The position numbers and the translations under genes are program-made. From Clostridium ljungdahlii DSM 13528 (GTDB taxonomy: Bacteria > Bacillota > Clostridia > Clostridiales > Clostridiaceae): a stretch of 64,000 nt of DNA. Position 1 is the first letter of the stretch, and each line of letters opens with the position of its first letter. The DNA is taken from assembly GCF_000143685.1 (NCBI RefSeq), contig NC_014328.1, positions 4,030,001 through 4,094,000 on the forward strand. Direction: 5' to 3'. The notes under the pieces were generated by a model, which was given only the letters and a program-made list of their open reading frames with translations, made no database searches and was not told where the DNA came from. This document shows, one piece after another, positions 10,514-19,156 of the stretch.

Positions 10514-10935
10514 ACTACACCTTCTTCTATATTCTTTGATTTCTCTTAAATACTTTTTTGATTTTTAGAATACCATTATTGTATCTAAATAAATTACTTT
10601 GATATATATTTAATTATCCTATTCATACAGACATAAATCAATACATTTATATGTAAATTATATTAATTATTTACATGTTTTATACAATATAGTACTCACT
10701 TTTTTAGTTACCTTTTAACATTCGTAAATAATGAGCAGTAACAACTATTATTAATTTGCCTACATTCCCAACCTTACAAATGTACTTGAAAGTTAATTAA
10801 TTATGATTTCTTTTAAAAATAAATTTAAAACATCAATTACTCCATATTATAATTTTCTAATTATAATTATAACATAGGACTACAAAAAAGTTACTATACA
10901 TAGTAAAATGTTAATGATTAAGGAAGGTGTTACTA
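10514..10935. other. Divergent intergenic region between rex and the ABC-F gene
   Basis: About 420 bp of AT-rich DNA that must hold the outward promoters of rex and the ABC-F gene. Several TATAAT-like boxes occur around 10845-10875. I see no RNA gene, leader peptide or repeat. Confidence 0.4.
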
Positions 10936-12849
10936 ATGGTTGTTTTAAGTTGCAATAATATTCATAAAAGTTATGGAATAGAAATTATACTTGAAAATAT
11001 AACTTTCAACATAAATGATGGAGAAAAAGTAGGATTAATCGGTCCAAATGGAGCTGGCAAATCCACCTTATTTAACATCTTAACAGGTAAAATAAATTAT
11101 GACAGTGGAAATTTATTTATAGATAAGGCTAAAACAGTAGGATATCTAACTCAACATCTGTCATTGGATTCTTCAAATACTATATATGACGAGATGCTTA
11201 CTGTGTTTCAGGATCTAATTAATTTAGAAAATAAGTTAAATAAATTAGAAGCCTTGATGAACGAACCTTACGATGCCAAAAATGAAGAGTATAGAAATAA
11301 ATTGATAGATAAATATACCACCTGTTCAGAGCTTTATACGAACAGGGGTGGTTATACCTACAAAGCTGAAATAAACAGAGTTTTAAGTGGATTAGGTTTT
11401 CAAGAAAATGAATTTCTCGATTCTATAACTGTGCTAAGCGGTGGGAAAAAAACAAGGGTGGCACTTTGTAAACTGCTTTTATCTAAACCTGATATCATTC
11501 TTTTAGATGAACCTACTAACCACCTGGATCTAGACGCTATAGAATGGCTAGAAGAATATTTAAAATCCTATAAAGGTACTATCATAATAATATCTCATGA
11601 TAGGTACTTTTTAGATGCTATAACTCAGTCAACTATGGAACTCATAAATGGTCATATAAATTTTTATAATGGAAATTATACTACTTCTTTGGAGTTAAAG
11701 CAAAAAAATTATGAAGTCCAGTTAAAAGCTTATAATATGCAGCAAATAGAAATAAAAAAGCAAGAAGAAATCATTGAAAAATATAGATCTTTTAACAGGG
11801 AAAAAAGCATAAAGGCAGCAGAAAGCAGACAAAAGATGTTAGACAAAATTGATAGACTAGCTGCTCCTGACAAAGATGAAAAAATTAAAGGTATAACATT
11901 TAAAACTCAAATAAACAGTGGAAATGATGTACTTCACGTAGAGAACTTGAGTAAAAGTTTTGATAAAAAACTATTGTTTAAAAACTTAAATTTTGATATA
12001 AAAAAAGGAGAAAAAACAGCTCTAATTGGTGAAAATGGTAGGGGAAAAACTACACTTTTTAAAATAATTCTAGGCAAATTAGAACAGGATGATGGCCTTT
12101 GCAAATTAGGTAAAAATGTGTTGGTAGGCTACTACGACCAAGAACAATCTGACTTAAATATTGAAAAAACAATTATAGACGAAGTATGGGACAGTTTTCC
12201 AAAACTCACCACTACAGAAATAAGAAATGCTCTAGCCAGCTTTTTATTTACAGGAGATGACGTATTTAAAAAAATATCTTCTTTAAGCGGTGGAGAAAAA
12301 TGCAGGATAAATTTATTAAAGCTTATATTGTCTAAATCTAACTTTTTACTTTTAGATGAACCTACAAACCATCTTGACATAACATCCCGTGAGGCTTTAG
12401 AAGAAGCTTTATTAAACTACGATGGCACCGTGCTTGTAATTTCTCATGATAGGTACTTTTTAAATAAATCTGTCAATAAAATATATGAATTAAATGAGAA
12501 TGGTGCAAAAGAATACTTGGGTAATTACACCTATTATGTTGAAAAGAAAAAGAATCCCTTGAGATTCGAAATGGAAGAAGAACAAAGTTCAAAGACTAAA
12601 ACTCAAATACAACATGATAAAAAAAAGAAAAAAGAACTTGAAAAGTCTAAACGTGAAAAGAAATCTAAAGTTAAAAACATTGAAGAAGAGATTTCAAATT
12701 TAGAAGACCACGTACTTGAACTCCAGAAAAAACTGTGCCTAGAAGAAGTTTATTCTAATCCTGAAAAAAGCAGTGCTGTAAACAAGGAACTTTTAGATAC
12801 ACAAAATGAAATAGAAACTTTATACGCTGATTGGGAGAACATATTATAG
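10936..12849 (+). CDS. ABC-F family ATPase
   Basis: A soluble tandem-ATPase protein of the ABC-F type, acting on ribosomes rather than in a membrane. Walker A motifs are GPNGAGKST and GENGRGKTT. Signatures are LSGGKKTRVAL and LSGGEKCRINL. Walker B/D-loops are LLDEPTNHLD in both halves. A charged linker (residues ~250-300) and a C-terminal coiled coil (residues ~550-630) complete it. There are no membrane segments. I start it at ATG 10936 because AAGGAAGGTG sits 6 bp upstream; an upstream GTG at 10927 is inside that ribosome site. Length 637 aa. The subfamily (Uup-, YdiF- or antibiotic-protection-like) is not decided. Its TAG stop is the first triplet of repeat B1. Confidence 0.88.
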   Translation: MVVLSCNNIHKSYGIEIILENITFNINDGEKVGLIGPNGAGKSTLFNILTGKINYDSGNLFIDKAKTVGYLTQHLSLDSSNTIYDEMLTVFQDLINLENKLNKLEALMNEPYDAKNEEYRNKLIDKYTTCSELYTNRGGYTYKAEINRVLSGLGFQENEFLDSITVLSGGKKTRVALCKLLLSKPDIILLDEPTNHLDLDAIEWLEEYLKSYKGTIIIISHDRYFLDAITQSTMELINGHINFYNGNYTTSLELKQKNYEVQLKAYNMQQIEIKKQEEIIEKYRSFNREKSIKAAESRQKMLDKIDRLAAPDKDEKIKGITFKTQINSGNDVLHVENLSKSFDKKLLFKNLNFDIKKGEKTALIGENGRGKTTLFKIILGKLEQDDGLCKLGKNVLVGYYDQEQSDLNIEKTIIDEVWDSFPKLTTTEIRNALASFLFTGDDVFKKISSLSGGEKCRINLLKLILSKSNFLLLDEPTNHLDITSREALEEALLNYDGTVLVISHDRYFLNKSVNKIYELNENGAKEYLGNYTYYVEKKKNPLRFEMEEEQSSKTKTQIQHDKKKKKELEKSKREKKSKVKNIEEEISNLEDHVLELQKKLCLEEVYSNPEKSSAVNKELLDTQNEIETLYADWENIL

Positions 12850-13096
12850 AGTTTCTAAACAAAAATAAACTTATGCTCCGAATATTTTTACAACCACAAG
12901 TGCAATTAAATATTTTGATAAATCTAAGCAGAAAATTTACAAAAACCTAAAGACTTTTGAAAACTCGTACCTCAGACAATTCAAAAGTCCTAAGCTTTTT
13001 CATAAATTTTCAACTAAGACTTATATACAAAATATTTAAATGTACTTGTTTATTGTAAAATATTTCTACGCATAAGTTTATTTTTAAGTTAGAAAC
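12847..13096. repeat. Repeat family B, copy B1 (MITE-like, 250 bp)
   Basis: The left end is TAGAGTTTCTAAACAAAAAT and the right end is the inverted ATTTTTAAGTTAGAAAC. The left half matches copy B2 (ACTTATnCTCCGAATATTTT); the middle is different DNA holding a hairpin. It contributes the stop codon of the ABC-F gene. The rest of 13097-13179 shows nothing. Confidence 0.65.
12952..12996 (+). terminator. Probable terminator for the ABC-F gene
   Basis: GACTTTTGAA pairs with TTCAAAAGTC, then CTAAGCTTTTT. It lies inside repeat B1, about 100 bp past the stop. Confidence 0.6.
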
Positions 13097-13179
13097 AGCT
13101 ATAAATTGTTGATATCTGCACATTAAAGGTAGTTTTTAACTTGAATTTAAAGTACATTCAAAGAATTACAAACATATAT

Positions 13180-13974
13180 TTAAATCAATTTCTCAGGAAC
13201 AAATTTAGAGGAAATCCTTTTTATTAATAGGTAATCAAGTACTAAAAGAACACCACCCACTATAAGCATTACAAGATTATTGAGTAAAAGTATACCTGTC
13301 ATTTGAGCTACTAATATAAGAATCACTGGAATGACAAGAAGGCCGCTTACCTGTTGTGCTTCCTGAAAGGTTTCTGATTTTGCCGATACCATAACAGTAA
13401 ATGTTAGTGATAATAAATTGATTGCAGGTGAAATCCAAAGTATGATTATAAGCCATTTTATGTCTGGAAAAATAAGTCTTCCAAAATAGATAAAACCACC
13501 TATATTACATATGATGCCAAAGACTATAAATGAAATGAAAGTCACGATGTAAGATGGCACAAAAACACCTAAAATCTTAGCTCTAAGCAGTTGTTCCATG
13601 GATATTGGTGTGTAAAGCAGGGACTCCAGCGTTTTATGCTCTTTTTCTCCCACAAAACTACTGGCTCCAATAACTCCTGAACACATTATTGGAATTATGA
13701 GAAAATATGATGGAAACATAAAGTCTATACTTACTTTTATTAAAAGCTTAGCTGGAGCATATGCTGCATATTCAGGAGGCAATTTTCTTAGGAGAGGCGC
13801 CATTTTTGTAAGCATACTTGAATCATTTCCAATAAAGTTCGCACCAATAAATATTCCTAATGGTATGATTACAATCAAAATAATCGGTACAATCGTCATA
13901 GGCATAATAACCCGTTTTGAACTTATTATTTCATTTATATCTTTATAAATCAATGCTTTTTCACTTATATCCAT
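13180..13974 (-). CDS. ABC-2 type transporter permease
   Basis: A 264-residue membrane subunit with about six hydrophobic segments (first near residues 24-46, last near 235-255). Between TM2 and TM3 it carries GEKEHKTLESLLYTPIS, the cytoplasmic motif of ABC-2/NatB-like exporters that contacts the ATPase. It forms a two-gene operon with the ATPase at 13993-14919, with an 18 bp gap. The substrate is unknown. ATG at 13974 has a GGAGGGG ribosome site. Confidence 0.85.
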   Translation of the reverse strand: MDISEKALIYKDINEIISSKRVIMPMTIVPIILIVIIPLGIFIGANFIGNDSSMLTKMAPLLRKLPPEYAAYAPAKLLIKVSIDFMFPSYFLIIPIMCSGVIGASSFVGEKEHKTLESLLYTPISMEQLLRAKILGVFVPSYIVTFISFIVFGIICNIGGFIYFGRLIFPDIKWLIIILWISPAINLLSLTFTVMVSAKSETFQEAQQVSGLLVIPVILILVAQMTGILLLNNLVMLIVGGVLLVLDYLLIKRISSKFVPEKLI

Positions 13975-13992
13975 ACTCTAACCCCTCCAGAC

Positions 13993-14919
13993 TTATAAAG
14001 TTACATCATTAGATGTGCCTTTTATATATTTAAAGTACAGTTGTTCTAGTGACCATTTCTTCTGCATGGCCTCGTAAATTTCTCCACCACTTGTCAGTAT
14101 ACCTTGTATCAGGGTATTTACCTCTTTGTCTCCTAAAATAGCTTTGCTATATACATCATTACCCTCATAAATAAATCCAAGTTTTTCCGAAATATTTTTT
14201 CCCCTAATTTTTAATTGAAGAGCCGCATTTTTCCTTAAAGCAAGTTCATCAAATGTGCCTAAACCAAGGATACTACCATTATTTATAAAACCATATAGTG
14301 TGCAGATATCTTCAGCATATTTTAATTGATGGGTACAAAGAAATATTGTAACCTCGTTTTCCTCTGCAAGTTCTTTTATAAGCCTTGTAACATTAAATGC
14401 ATTTTCTGGATCTAAACCAGAAGTAGGCTCATCAAGGAATAAAATCTTAGGATTATGAACTAATGCTATAGCCAGAGAAACTCTCTTTCTCATTCCCGTA
14501 CTGAAAGATTTTACCTTTCTATTCTTTACATCTAATAACTCCAGCCTTTTCAATATAAAATCAGTACGTTCATTAAGCAATTTTTCACCCATTCCATGCA
14601 TTTTGCCAAAAAATATTAAATTTTGCTCAGCAGTAAGGTTTTCGTAGCAGAAAGAACTTTCGGTCATAACACCACATAATCTATGAATCTCAATATTACT
14701 TTTTCCCACAGGTATCCCTAAAATTTCAGCATATCCTGACGTTGCTGAAAGAATTCCATTAAGAATTCTAACTGTAGTGGTTTTTCCTGAACCATTAGGG
14801 CCAAGAAATCCAAATATCTCGCCTTTTGGTATACTTACACTTATATTATTCAAAGCATTAAGCTGCCCATCATAAGACTTTTTAAGATTTTTTATACTTA
14901 TTGCATTCACTTTTTTCAC
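13993..14919 (-). CDS. ABC-2 type transporter ATP-binding protein
   Basis: A 308-residue ATPase that pairs with the following permease. Walker A is GPNGSGKTT near residue 40, the signature is FSTGMRKRVSLA, and Walker B is ILFLDEPTSGLDPENA. The last ~80 residues form the extra C-terminal domain common in NatA/CcmA-like exporters. It starts with GTG at 14919 after AAGGAAAGG. Export is likely from the family; the cargo cannot be told. A degraded reading frame lies directly upstream and overlaps the start. Confidence 0.87.
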   Translation of the reverse strand: MKKVNAISIKNLKKSYDGQLNALNNISVSIPKGEIFGFLGPNGSGKTTTVRILNGILSATSGYAEILGIPVGKSNIEIHRLCGVMTESSFCYENLTAEQNLIFFGKMHGMGEKLLNERTDFILKRLELLDVKNRKVKSFSTGMRKRVSLAIALVHNPKILFLDEPTSGLDPENAFNVTRLIKELAEENEVTIFLCTHQLKYAEDICTLYGFINNGSILGLGTFDELALRKNAALQLKIRGKNISEKLGFIYEGNDVYSKAILGDKEVNTLIQGILTSGGEIYEAMQKKWSLEQLYFKYIKGTSNDVTL

Positions 14920-15097
14920 CTAACCTTTCCTTCAGTTTTTTCTTGATTGTTGTCTCGTCTATACGAGTATTTGTTCCATTAGAATTATTATCATCAAATC
15001 ATTTATCTACCTTATTAAAATATTCATTTCTTTCTATCGCCTCTAAATAATATTTTAGATGTTGACCTATTTCCCGTAAATGGAGTTGTAGTTGATC
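14882..15097 (-). pseudogene. Degraded reading frame upstream of the ABC ATPase
   Basis: One frame stays open for 32 codons (DQLQLHLREIGQHLKYYLEA...), hits a single TGA, then continues for 38 codons (...TIKKKLKERLGEKSE...) to a TAA inside the ATPase start. It lacks a start codon and ribosome site. It may be the eroded 3' end of a former third gene of the ABC operon. I cannot name the family. Confidence 0.3.
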
Positions 15098-15134
15098 TTA
15101 GTTGAAAAAATCAACTTATAGGAAACATGATTTC

Positions 15135-15171
15135 ATAATTAAAGCCCTGCTTCTTTTAATTAAGCAAGGCT
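15135..15171 (-). terminator. Terminator of pyrC
   Basis: AGCCTTGCTT pairs with AAGCAGGGCT, then TTTAATTAT on the minus strand. It lies about 110 bp past pyrC. The remainder of 15172-15281 shows nothing. Confidence 0.65.
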
Positions 15172-15281
15172 CATATACATAATATTTCATTGATACTTTT
15201 TGCAACTTGACATTTATTACTTCTATTCTGAGGCATTTCACTTTTTATGTCACCTTTTCACCTTATTTCTCAGATAACACA

Positions 15282-16553
15282 CTATTTTTCGTCTTTATAC
15301 ACAATAGTTCCCTTATATATTGTTCTCTTTACTTTTCCATACAACTTTTCACCTATAAAAGGAGAATTACAGGACTTAGAATAAAAGTCACTTACCACAT
15401 ATTCTTCCTCAGGATTAAATATTATAATATCTGCCCTATGTCCTTCTTTTATATATCCCCTATCCAATTTATATAATTTTGCAGGATTTACAGTAAACTT
15501 TTCTATAACATCCATATAATTTAAATATCCTGGTTTAACCAATTTTGAAATTGCAAGAGAGAGTGCAGTTTCAAGGCCTATCATTCCACTTGGTGCTTTA
15601 GAAATTTTGCCTTTTTTTTCTTCCCTTGAATGAGGTGCATGGTCTGTAGCTATTATCTCAATTGTATTATCTTTCAATGCCGCGATTATAGCCTTTCTGT
15701 CACTTTCCATTCTCAAAGGTGGATTTACTTTTGCATTTGCTCCCTTTTTTAAGACTTCTTCTTCTGTTATGCTAAAATGCTGTGGTGTTGCCTCTGCCGT
15801 TATATTTGCACCCATTTTTTTTGCCCATCTAACAAGTTCAACAGATAAACCAGAACTTATATGTTGAATATCAATTTTTGCTTTAGTTGATATTGCAAGT
15901 GCTGCATCTCTTGCAACAAGCACATTTTCTGCTTCTTTTGGAGAGCCTTTTATATCTAATGCATCTGCTATTTTCCCTGAATTTATTCCATTTTCACTTA
16001 TTAGTTCCGAATCTTCTTCGTGAAAGCTAAGAACTACATCAAGCTCTCTTGCCATGTTCATAGCCTCAACTGCTGTTTTTGAACTTATAATTGGTTTACC
16101 ATCATCAGAAAATCCTACTGCTCCAGCTTCCTTTAACTTTTTCATGTCTACAATTTCTTTTCCAACCATTCCTTTTGTTATAGAAGCTACCTGAAGTACT
16201 TCAATTCTTGCCATTTTAGCCTTGTTCAATATATAGTTTAAAGTCTCAACATTGTCTACCACCGGTTTAGTATTCGCCATACATATAACCGTTGTATATC
16301 CTCCCCTTGCGGCTGCATTTGCTCCAGTAAATATATCCTCTTTATAGGTAAAACCAGGATCTCTAAAATGACTGTGTATATCTATAAAACCTGGAGCAAC
16401 TATGCAAGAAGAAGCATCTATAATATTATCTACGTTTTCTTCATTTATGTTTTTGTCAATTTTTACTACATTTTCATTATCTATTAAAATATCCATATTT
16501 TCATTTAATTTGCTCAATGGGTCAATAACATATCCGTTTTTTATAAGTATCAT
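15282..16553 (-). CDS. pyrC: Dihydroorotase
   Basis: Cyclises N-carbamoyl-aspartate to dihydroorotate in pyrimidine synthesis. A type I zinc amidohydrolase of normal length. It has the metal motif DIHSHFRDPG near residue 58, a downstream FHEEDSE, and IIATDHAPHSREEK, the signature containing the catalytic aspartate. I use the ATG at 16553 (423 aa; N-terminus MILIKNGYVIDP) because TAGGAGG lies 7 bp upstream. An ATG at 16577 would add eight residues that overlap that ribosome site. The gene is alone; no other pyr genes are in the window. Confidence 0.95.
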   Translation of the reverse strand: MILIKNGYVIDPLSKLNENMDILIDNENVVKIDKNINEENVDNIIDASSCIVAPGFIDIHSHFRDPGFTYKEDIFTGANAAARGGYTTVICMANTKPVVDNVETLNYILNKAKMARIEVLQVASITKGMVGKEIVDMKKLKEAGAVGFSDDGKPIISSKTAVEAMNMARELDVVLSFHEEDSELISENGINSGKIADALDIKGSPKEAENVLVARDAALAISTKAKIDIQHISSGLSVELVRWAKKMGANITAEATPQHFSITEEEVLKKGANAKVNPPLRMESDRKAIIAALKDNTIEIIATDHAPHSREEKKGKISKAPSGMIGLETALSLAISKLVKPGYLNYMDVIEKFTVNPAKLYKLDRGYIKEGHRADIIIFNPEEEYVVSDFYSKSCNSPFIGEKLYGKVKRTIYKGTIVYKDEK

Positions 16554-16641
16554 TCCAAATCCTCCTACTATATTCATAAGCTATTTTGCATTTATTCTAC
16601 CAGAAATAAGTGTCTTTAGCTATCTATTTCATTGATAATAC

Positions 16642-16673
16642 AAAAACTGCCGACAAAATATATTTGCCAGCAG
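16642..16673 (-). terminator. Terminator upstream of pyrC
   Basis: The minus strand has CTGCTGGCAAATAT pairing with ATTTTGTCGGCAG, then TTTTTG. It ends transcription arriving from the gene at 17069-18010 or reads as a pyrC leader terminator; no PyrR-binding loop is evident. Confidence 0.7.
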
Positions 16674-16682
16674 CCTGTAATG

Positions 16683-17017
16683 TAGAGTTTCTAACTTAAA
16701 AATCAACTTTTTTTGAGAGGACAATTGACAGAGGACAGTGAAGGAATATTTTTCTCCGCTGCACTACGAAAAATCTCTAATTTAAAAGAAACTCACGTTT
16801 TTTGTTTCTAAAAAGTACTTTCTGAGCAAGCAATTATCTGAAAATCACAGATTTTAGAGCCTGCTTAAGCGATGTTTTGCATTAGCAAAACAAGCTTAAG
16901 AATAAATTAGTTTTTTGACGTAAGGAGGAAAACTCACCTTCATTGTCCTCTGTCCTCTGTCAATTGTCCTCTTGAAAAAGTTATGTCGTAATTTTTTTAT
17001 TTTCTTATGTTAGAAAG
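16683..17017. repeat. Composite repeat: family B ends (B4) around a long inverted repeat (family C)
   Basis: It begins TAGAGTTTCTAACTTAAAAA and ends near TATGTTAGAAAG. Inside, GGACAATTGACAGAGGACAG (left arm 16717-16744) recurs inverted at 16937-16971. Between the arms are smaller hairpins (GTTTTGCATTAGCAAAAC and CTTAAGC pairs). There is no open frame of note. It fills most of the 515 bp gap between pyrC and the next gene. Confidence 0.7.
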
Positions 17018-17068
17018 AAAATTATCCTTATTTGATATTTAAACTTTGTACTTTGTTATTTAAAAACT

Positions 17069-18010
17069 TTATTTTCCCCTAGAATCCCTCTCTAAAAAGT
17101 CTAAAAGTACTTCTGTACGTTCTTTTTGTTTCTTTTCTAAAACTTCTGGTGTCCAATTATAAAATCCTTGTCCACTCTTACTTCCCAAATTTCCGGCTTC
17201 AACTTTATCCTGCATTAACTTAGAAGGTTTCGTATAATTACACAAATCTTTAAATAAATATGAAGATATATTGTTAAATATGTCCAATCCTCCCAAATCT
17301 GCACTACATAATGGGCCTGTAACAGGTAATCTTCTTCCATGGCCATATTCCATAGCTTTGTCTACCTCTTCTGGTTTTGCCCATCCTTGCTCTACTATAT
17401 ACAAAGCTTCTCTAAGAAGTGCAAGTTGAAGCCTATTCCCTATAAAACCCAAACACTCCTTTTCCATGCGAACAGCTTTTTTACCTATAAATTCAACCCA
17501 GTTCATGATTATTTTCATTGTATCCTGTGATGTTTTTTCTCCTGGTACTACTTCTACCAATGGAATCAGCTGTGGTGGATTCCAAAAGTGGGCAATTGCC
17601 ACTCTTTCAGGGTACTTTGTATTCTTAGCTATAGCTGTTGGACTAAGTCCTGAAGTATTACTAGTTAAAACTACATCTGGTGAACAAATTTCATCCAACT
17701 GCCTAAAGATATCCTGTTTTAGCTCTAAGTTTTCAGCTAATGCCTCTATTACAAAATCAGCATCTTTAGCAGCTTCTTGAATTGTTTTAACACCCTTTAT
17801 TTTACTTAAAATTTCTTCACATTTTTCATCTGACAATTTTCCTGCAGCCTTTAAACTATTTAAGCTAGATTTTATATTATTAAATCCTCTTTCCAAGCTT
17901 GCATTAGATCTGCCATACATAACTACATTTAATCCTGCTTTTGCAGAAAGTAATGCTATGCCATGTCCCATAGTTCCAGTTCCTAAAACTGCTATGTTCT
18001 TTATATTCAT
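17069..18010 (-). CDS. 3-hydroxyacyl-CoA dehydrogenase family protein
   Basis: An NAD(P)-dependent oxidoreductase of 313 residues. It has a Rossmann motif GTGTMGHGIA at residues 10-19, the acidic pair region FVIEALAENLELK near 86, and the catalytic histidine H141 in AIAHFWNP. The C-terminal all-alpha domain has GFIGNRLQLALLREAL. The HFWNPP version differs from the HFFNPVP of true hydroxybutyryl-CoA dehydrogenases and is nearer to the gulonate- or carnitine-dehydrogenase-like branches, so I leave the substrate open. No thiolase or crotonase genes are adjacent. It follows the small gene at 18047-18334 by 36 bp and is probably co-transcribed. Confidence 0.8.
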   Translation of the reverse strand: MNIKNIAVLGTGTMGHGIALLSAKAGLNVVMYGRSNASLERGFNNIKSSLNSLKAAGKLSDEKCEEILSKIKGVKTIQEAAKDADFVIEALAENLELKQDIFRQLDEICSPDVVLTSNTSGLSPTAIAKNTKYPERVAIAHFWNPPQLIPLVEVVPGEKTSQDTMKIIMNWVEFIGKKAVRMEKECLGFIGNRLQLALLREALYIVEQGWAKPEEVDKAMEYGHGRRLPVTGPLCSADLGGLDIFNNISSYLFKDLCNYTKPSKLMQDKVEAGNLGSKSGQGFYNWTPEVLEKKQKERTEVLLDFLERDSRGK

Positions 18011-18046
18011 TATTTTTCATCCCTTCTTAACTATAGCAATTGCTGA

Positions 18047-18334
18047 CTATCTATACTTTCCAATTTTCTCTTTCATTGTTACTCCTGTTGGCTTATAATC
18101 TATTTTTACTACAGATGCAACTCTCTCTGCACCTGCTTCTGTACATATACTTTGAGCCTTTTCTACTATTTTCAGAAGTTCACTCAATTCACCTTCCATA
18201 GTAGTTTCCATAGGTCCTACTTCATACTTTACCCCAGTAGAAGCTATATACTCTATAACTTTATCAACAACACCATACAAATCCTTATCCTTCACTACAG
18301 GTAATACTTGAAGACTTACATTTACTACTGCCAT
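18047..18334 (-). CDS. MTH1187 / thiamine-binding-like small protein (UPF0045)
   Basis: A 95-residue ferredoxin-fold protein of the MTH1187 family. It has the typical start VNVSLQVLPV, the conserved YEVGPMETTMEGEL near residue 36, and ERVASVVKIDYKP near the end. Family members bind thiamine-like ligands or act as small ligand sensors. It lies between the two-component regulator and the dehydrogenase-like gene. Its role there is unknown. Confidence 0.8.
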   Translation of the reverse strand: MAVVNVSLQVLPVVKDKDLYGVVDKVIEYIASTGVKYEVGPMETTMEGELSELLKIVEKAQSICTEAGAERVASVVKIDYKPTGVTMKEKIGKYR

Positions 18335-18385
18335 AACACATTTCTCCTTTTCATAATTTGATTTTTTACTTAGAAATTTTATAGT

Positions 18386-19156
18386 TCATATCTTAAGCAA
18401 TTCTCTCAATTTTTTTACTTTACTTCTGCTTATAGGAATTTCTGATTTTTCTTCATCATCCATAACCAGCTTGTAAGTTCCATTAAACCAAGAATATAAT
18501 TCTTTTATATTATCCATGTTTACCAGGTAGCTCCTGTGACACCTAAAAAAATTAGTTTTCTCTTCTATCTGATAAAGAGTTGTCCCAACCAGATATCTGT
18601 CACTTTTAGTTTTAACATAGGTTTTATCATCTTCTATATAGCAATAATAGATATCCTTTACATTTACTAATATTATCTTCCCTTGCCTCTCACAAGGAAT
18701 TCTTTTTACCAAATTACTCTCTTTGTCTATTTTACTTACTATTTCATTTAATATATCAGGTATCTTTTCATTTTCTGAACTTTTTTCACGCCATTTGCTA
18801 ATTAATCTTCTTATAGTAACAGCTATTCTCTTTTCATCAAAAGGTTTAAGTACATAATCAAGGGCATATATTTCAAAAGCCTGAACTGCATATTGTTCAT
18901 AAGCAGTAACAAATATTATATCTATTGACTTATCAAATTTTTTAATAACTTTTGCCAACTCAATACCATTTTTTAAAGGCATATTTATATCTAAAAATAC
19001 AGCATTTGGCTTTTTATTTTTTATAAGATCTAGTCCACTTTTACCATCATATGCAATTCCTTCTACACATAAATCCTCATATTTTGATATTATATAATTC
19101 AATTCCTCCGCAGCAGGAATCTCATCTTCTACAATAACACATCTCAGTTTATCCAT
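18386..19156 (-). CDS. LytTR-family response regulator (BtsR/YehT-like)
   Basis: A 256-residue regulator. The receiver domain has the phospho-acceptor D56 (NAVFLDINMP) and K109 in YVLKPF. The C-terminal LytTR DNA-binding domain (~150-254) has FFRCHRSYLVNMDNI and the ending ISRSKVKKLRELL. Its start overlaps the end of the kinase gene by 8 bp, so the two are translationally coupled. The divergent cstA-like genes are the likely targets, as in E. coli, where BtsR (LytTR) activates the CstA-family pyruvate transporter gene btsT. Confidence 0.92.
   Translation of the reverse strand: MDKLRCVIVEDEIPAAEELNYIISKYEDLCVEGIAYDGKSGLDLIKNKKPNAVFLDINMPLKNGIELAKVIKKFDKSIDIIFVTAYEQYAVQAFEIYALDYVLKPFDEKRIAVTIRRLISKWREKSSENEKIPDILNEIVSKIDKESNLVKRIPCERQGKIILVNVKDIYYCYIEDDKTYVKTKSDRYLVGTTLYQIEEKTNFFRCHRSYLVNMDNIKELYSWFNGTYKLVMDDEEKSEIPISRSKVKKLRELLKI

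Noticed and set aside
10540..10930. A leader peptide for the ABC-F gene
   Set aside because: No short ORF with a ribosome site or attenuator pair could be found.
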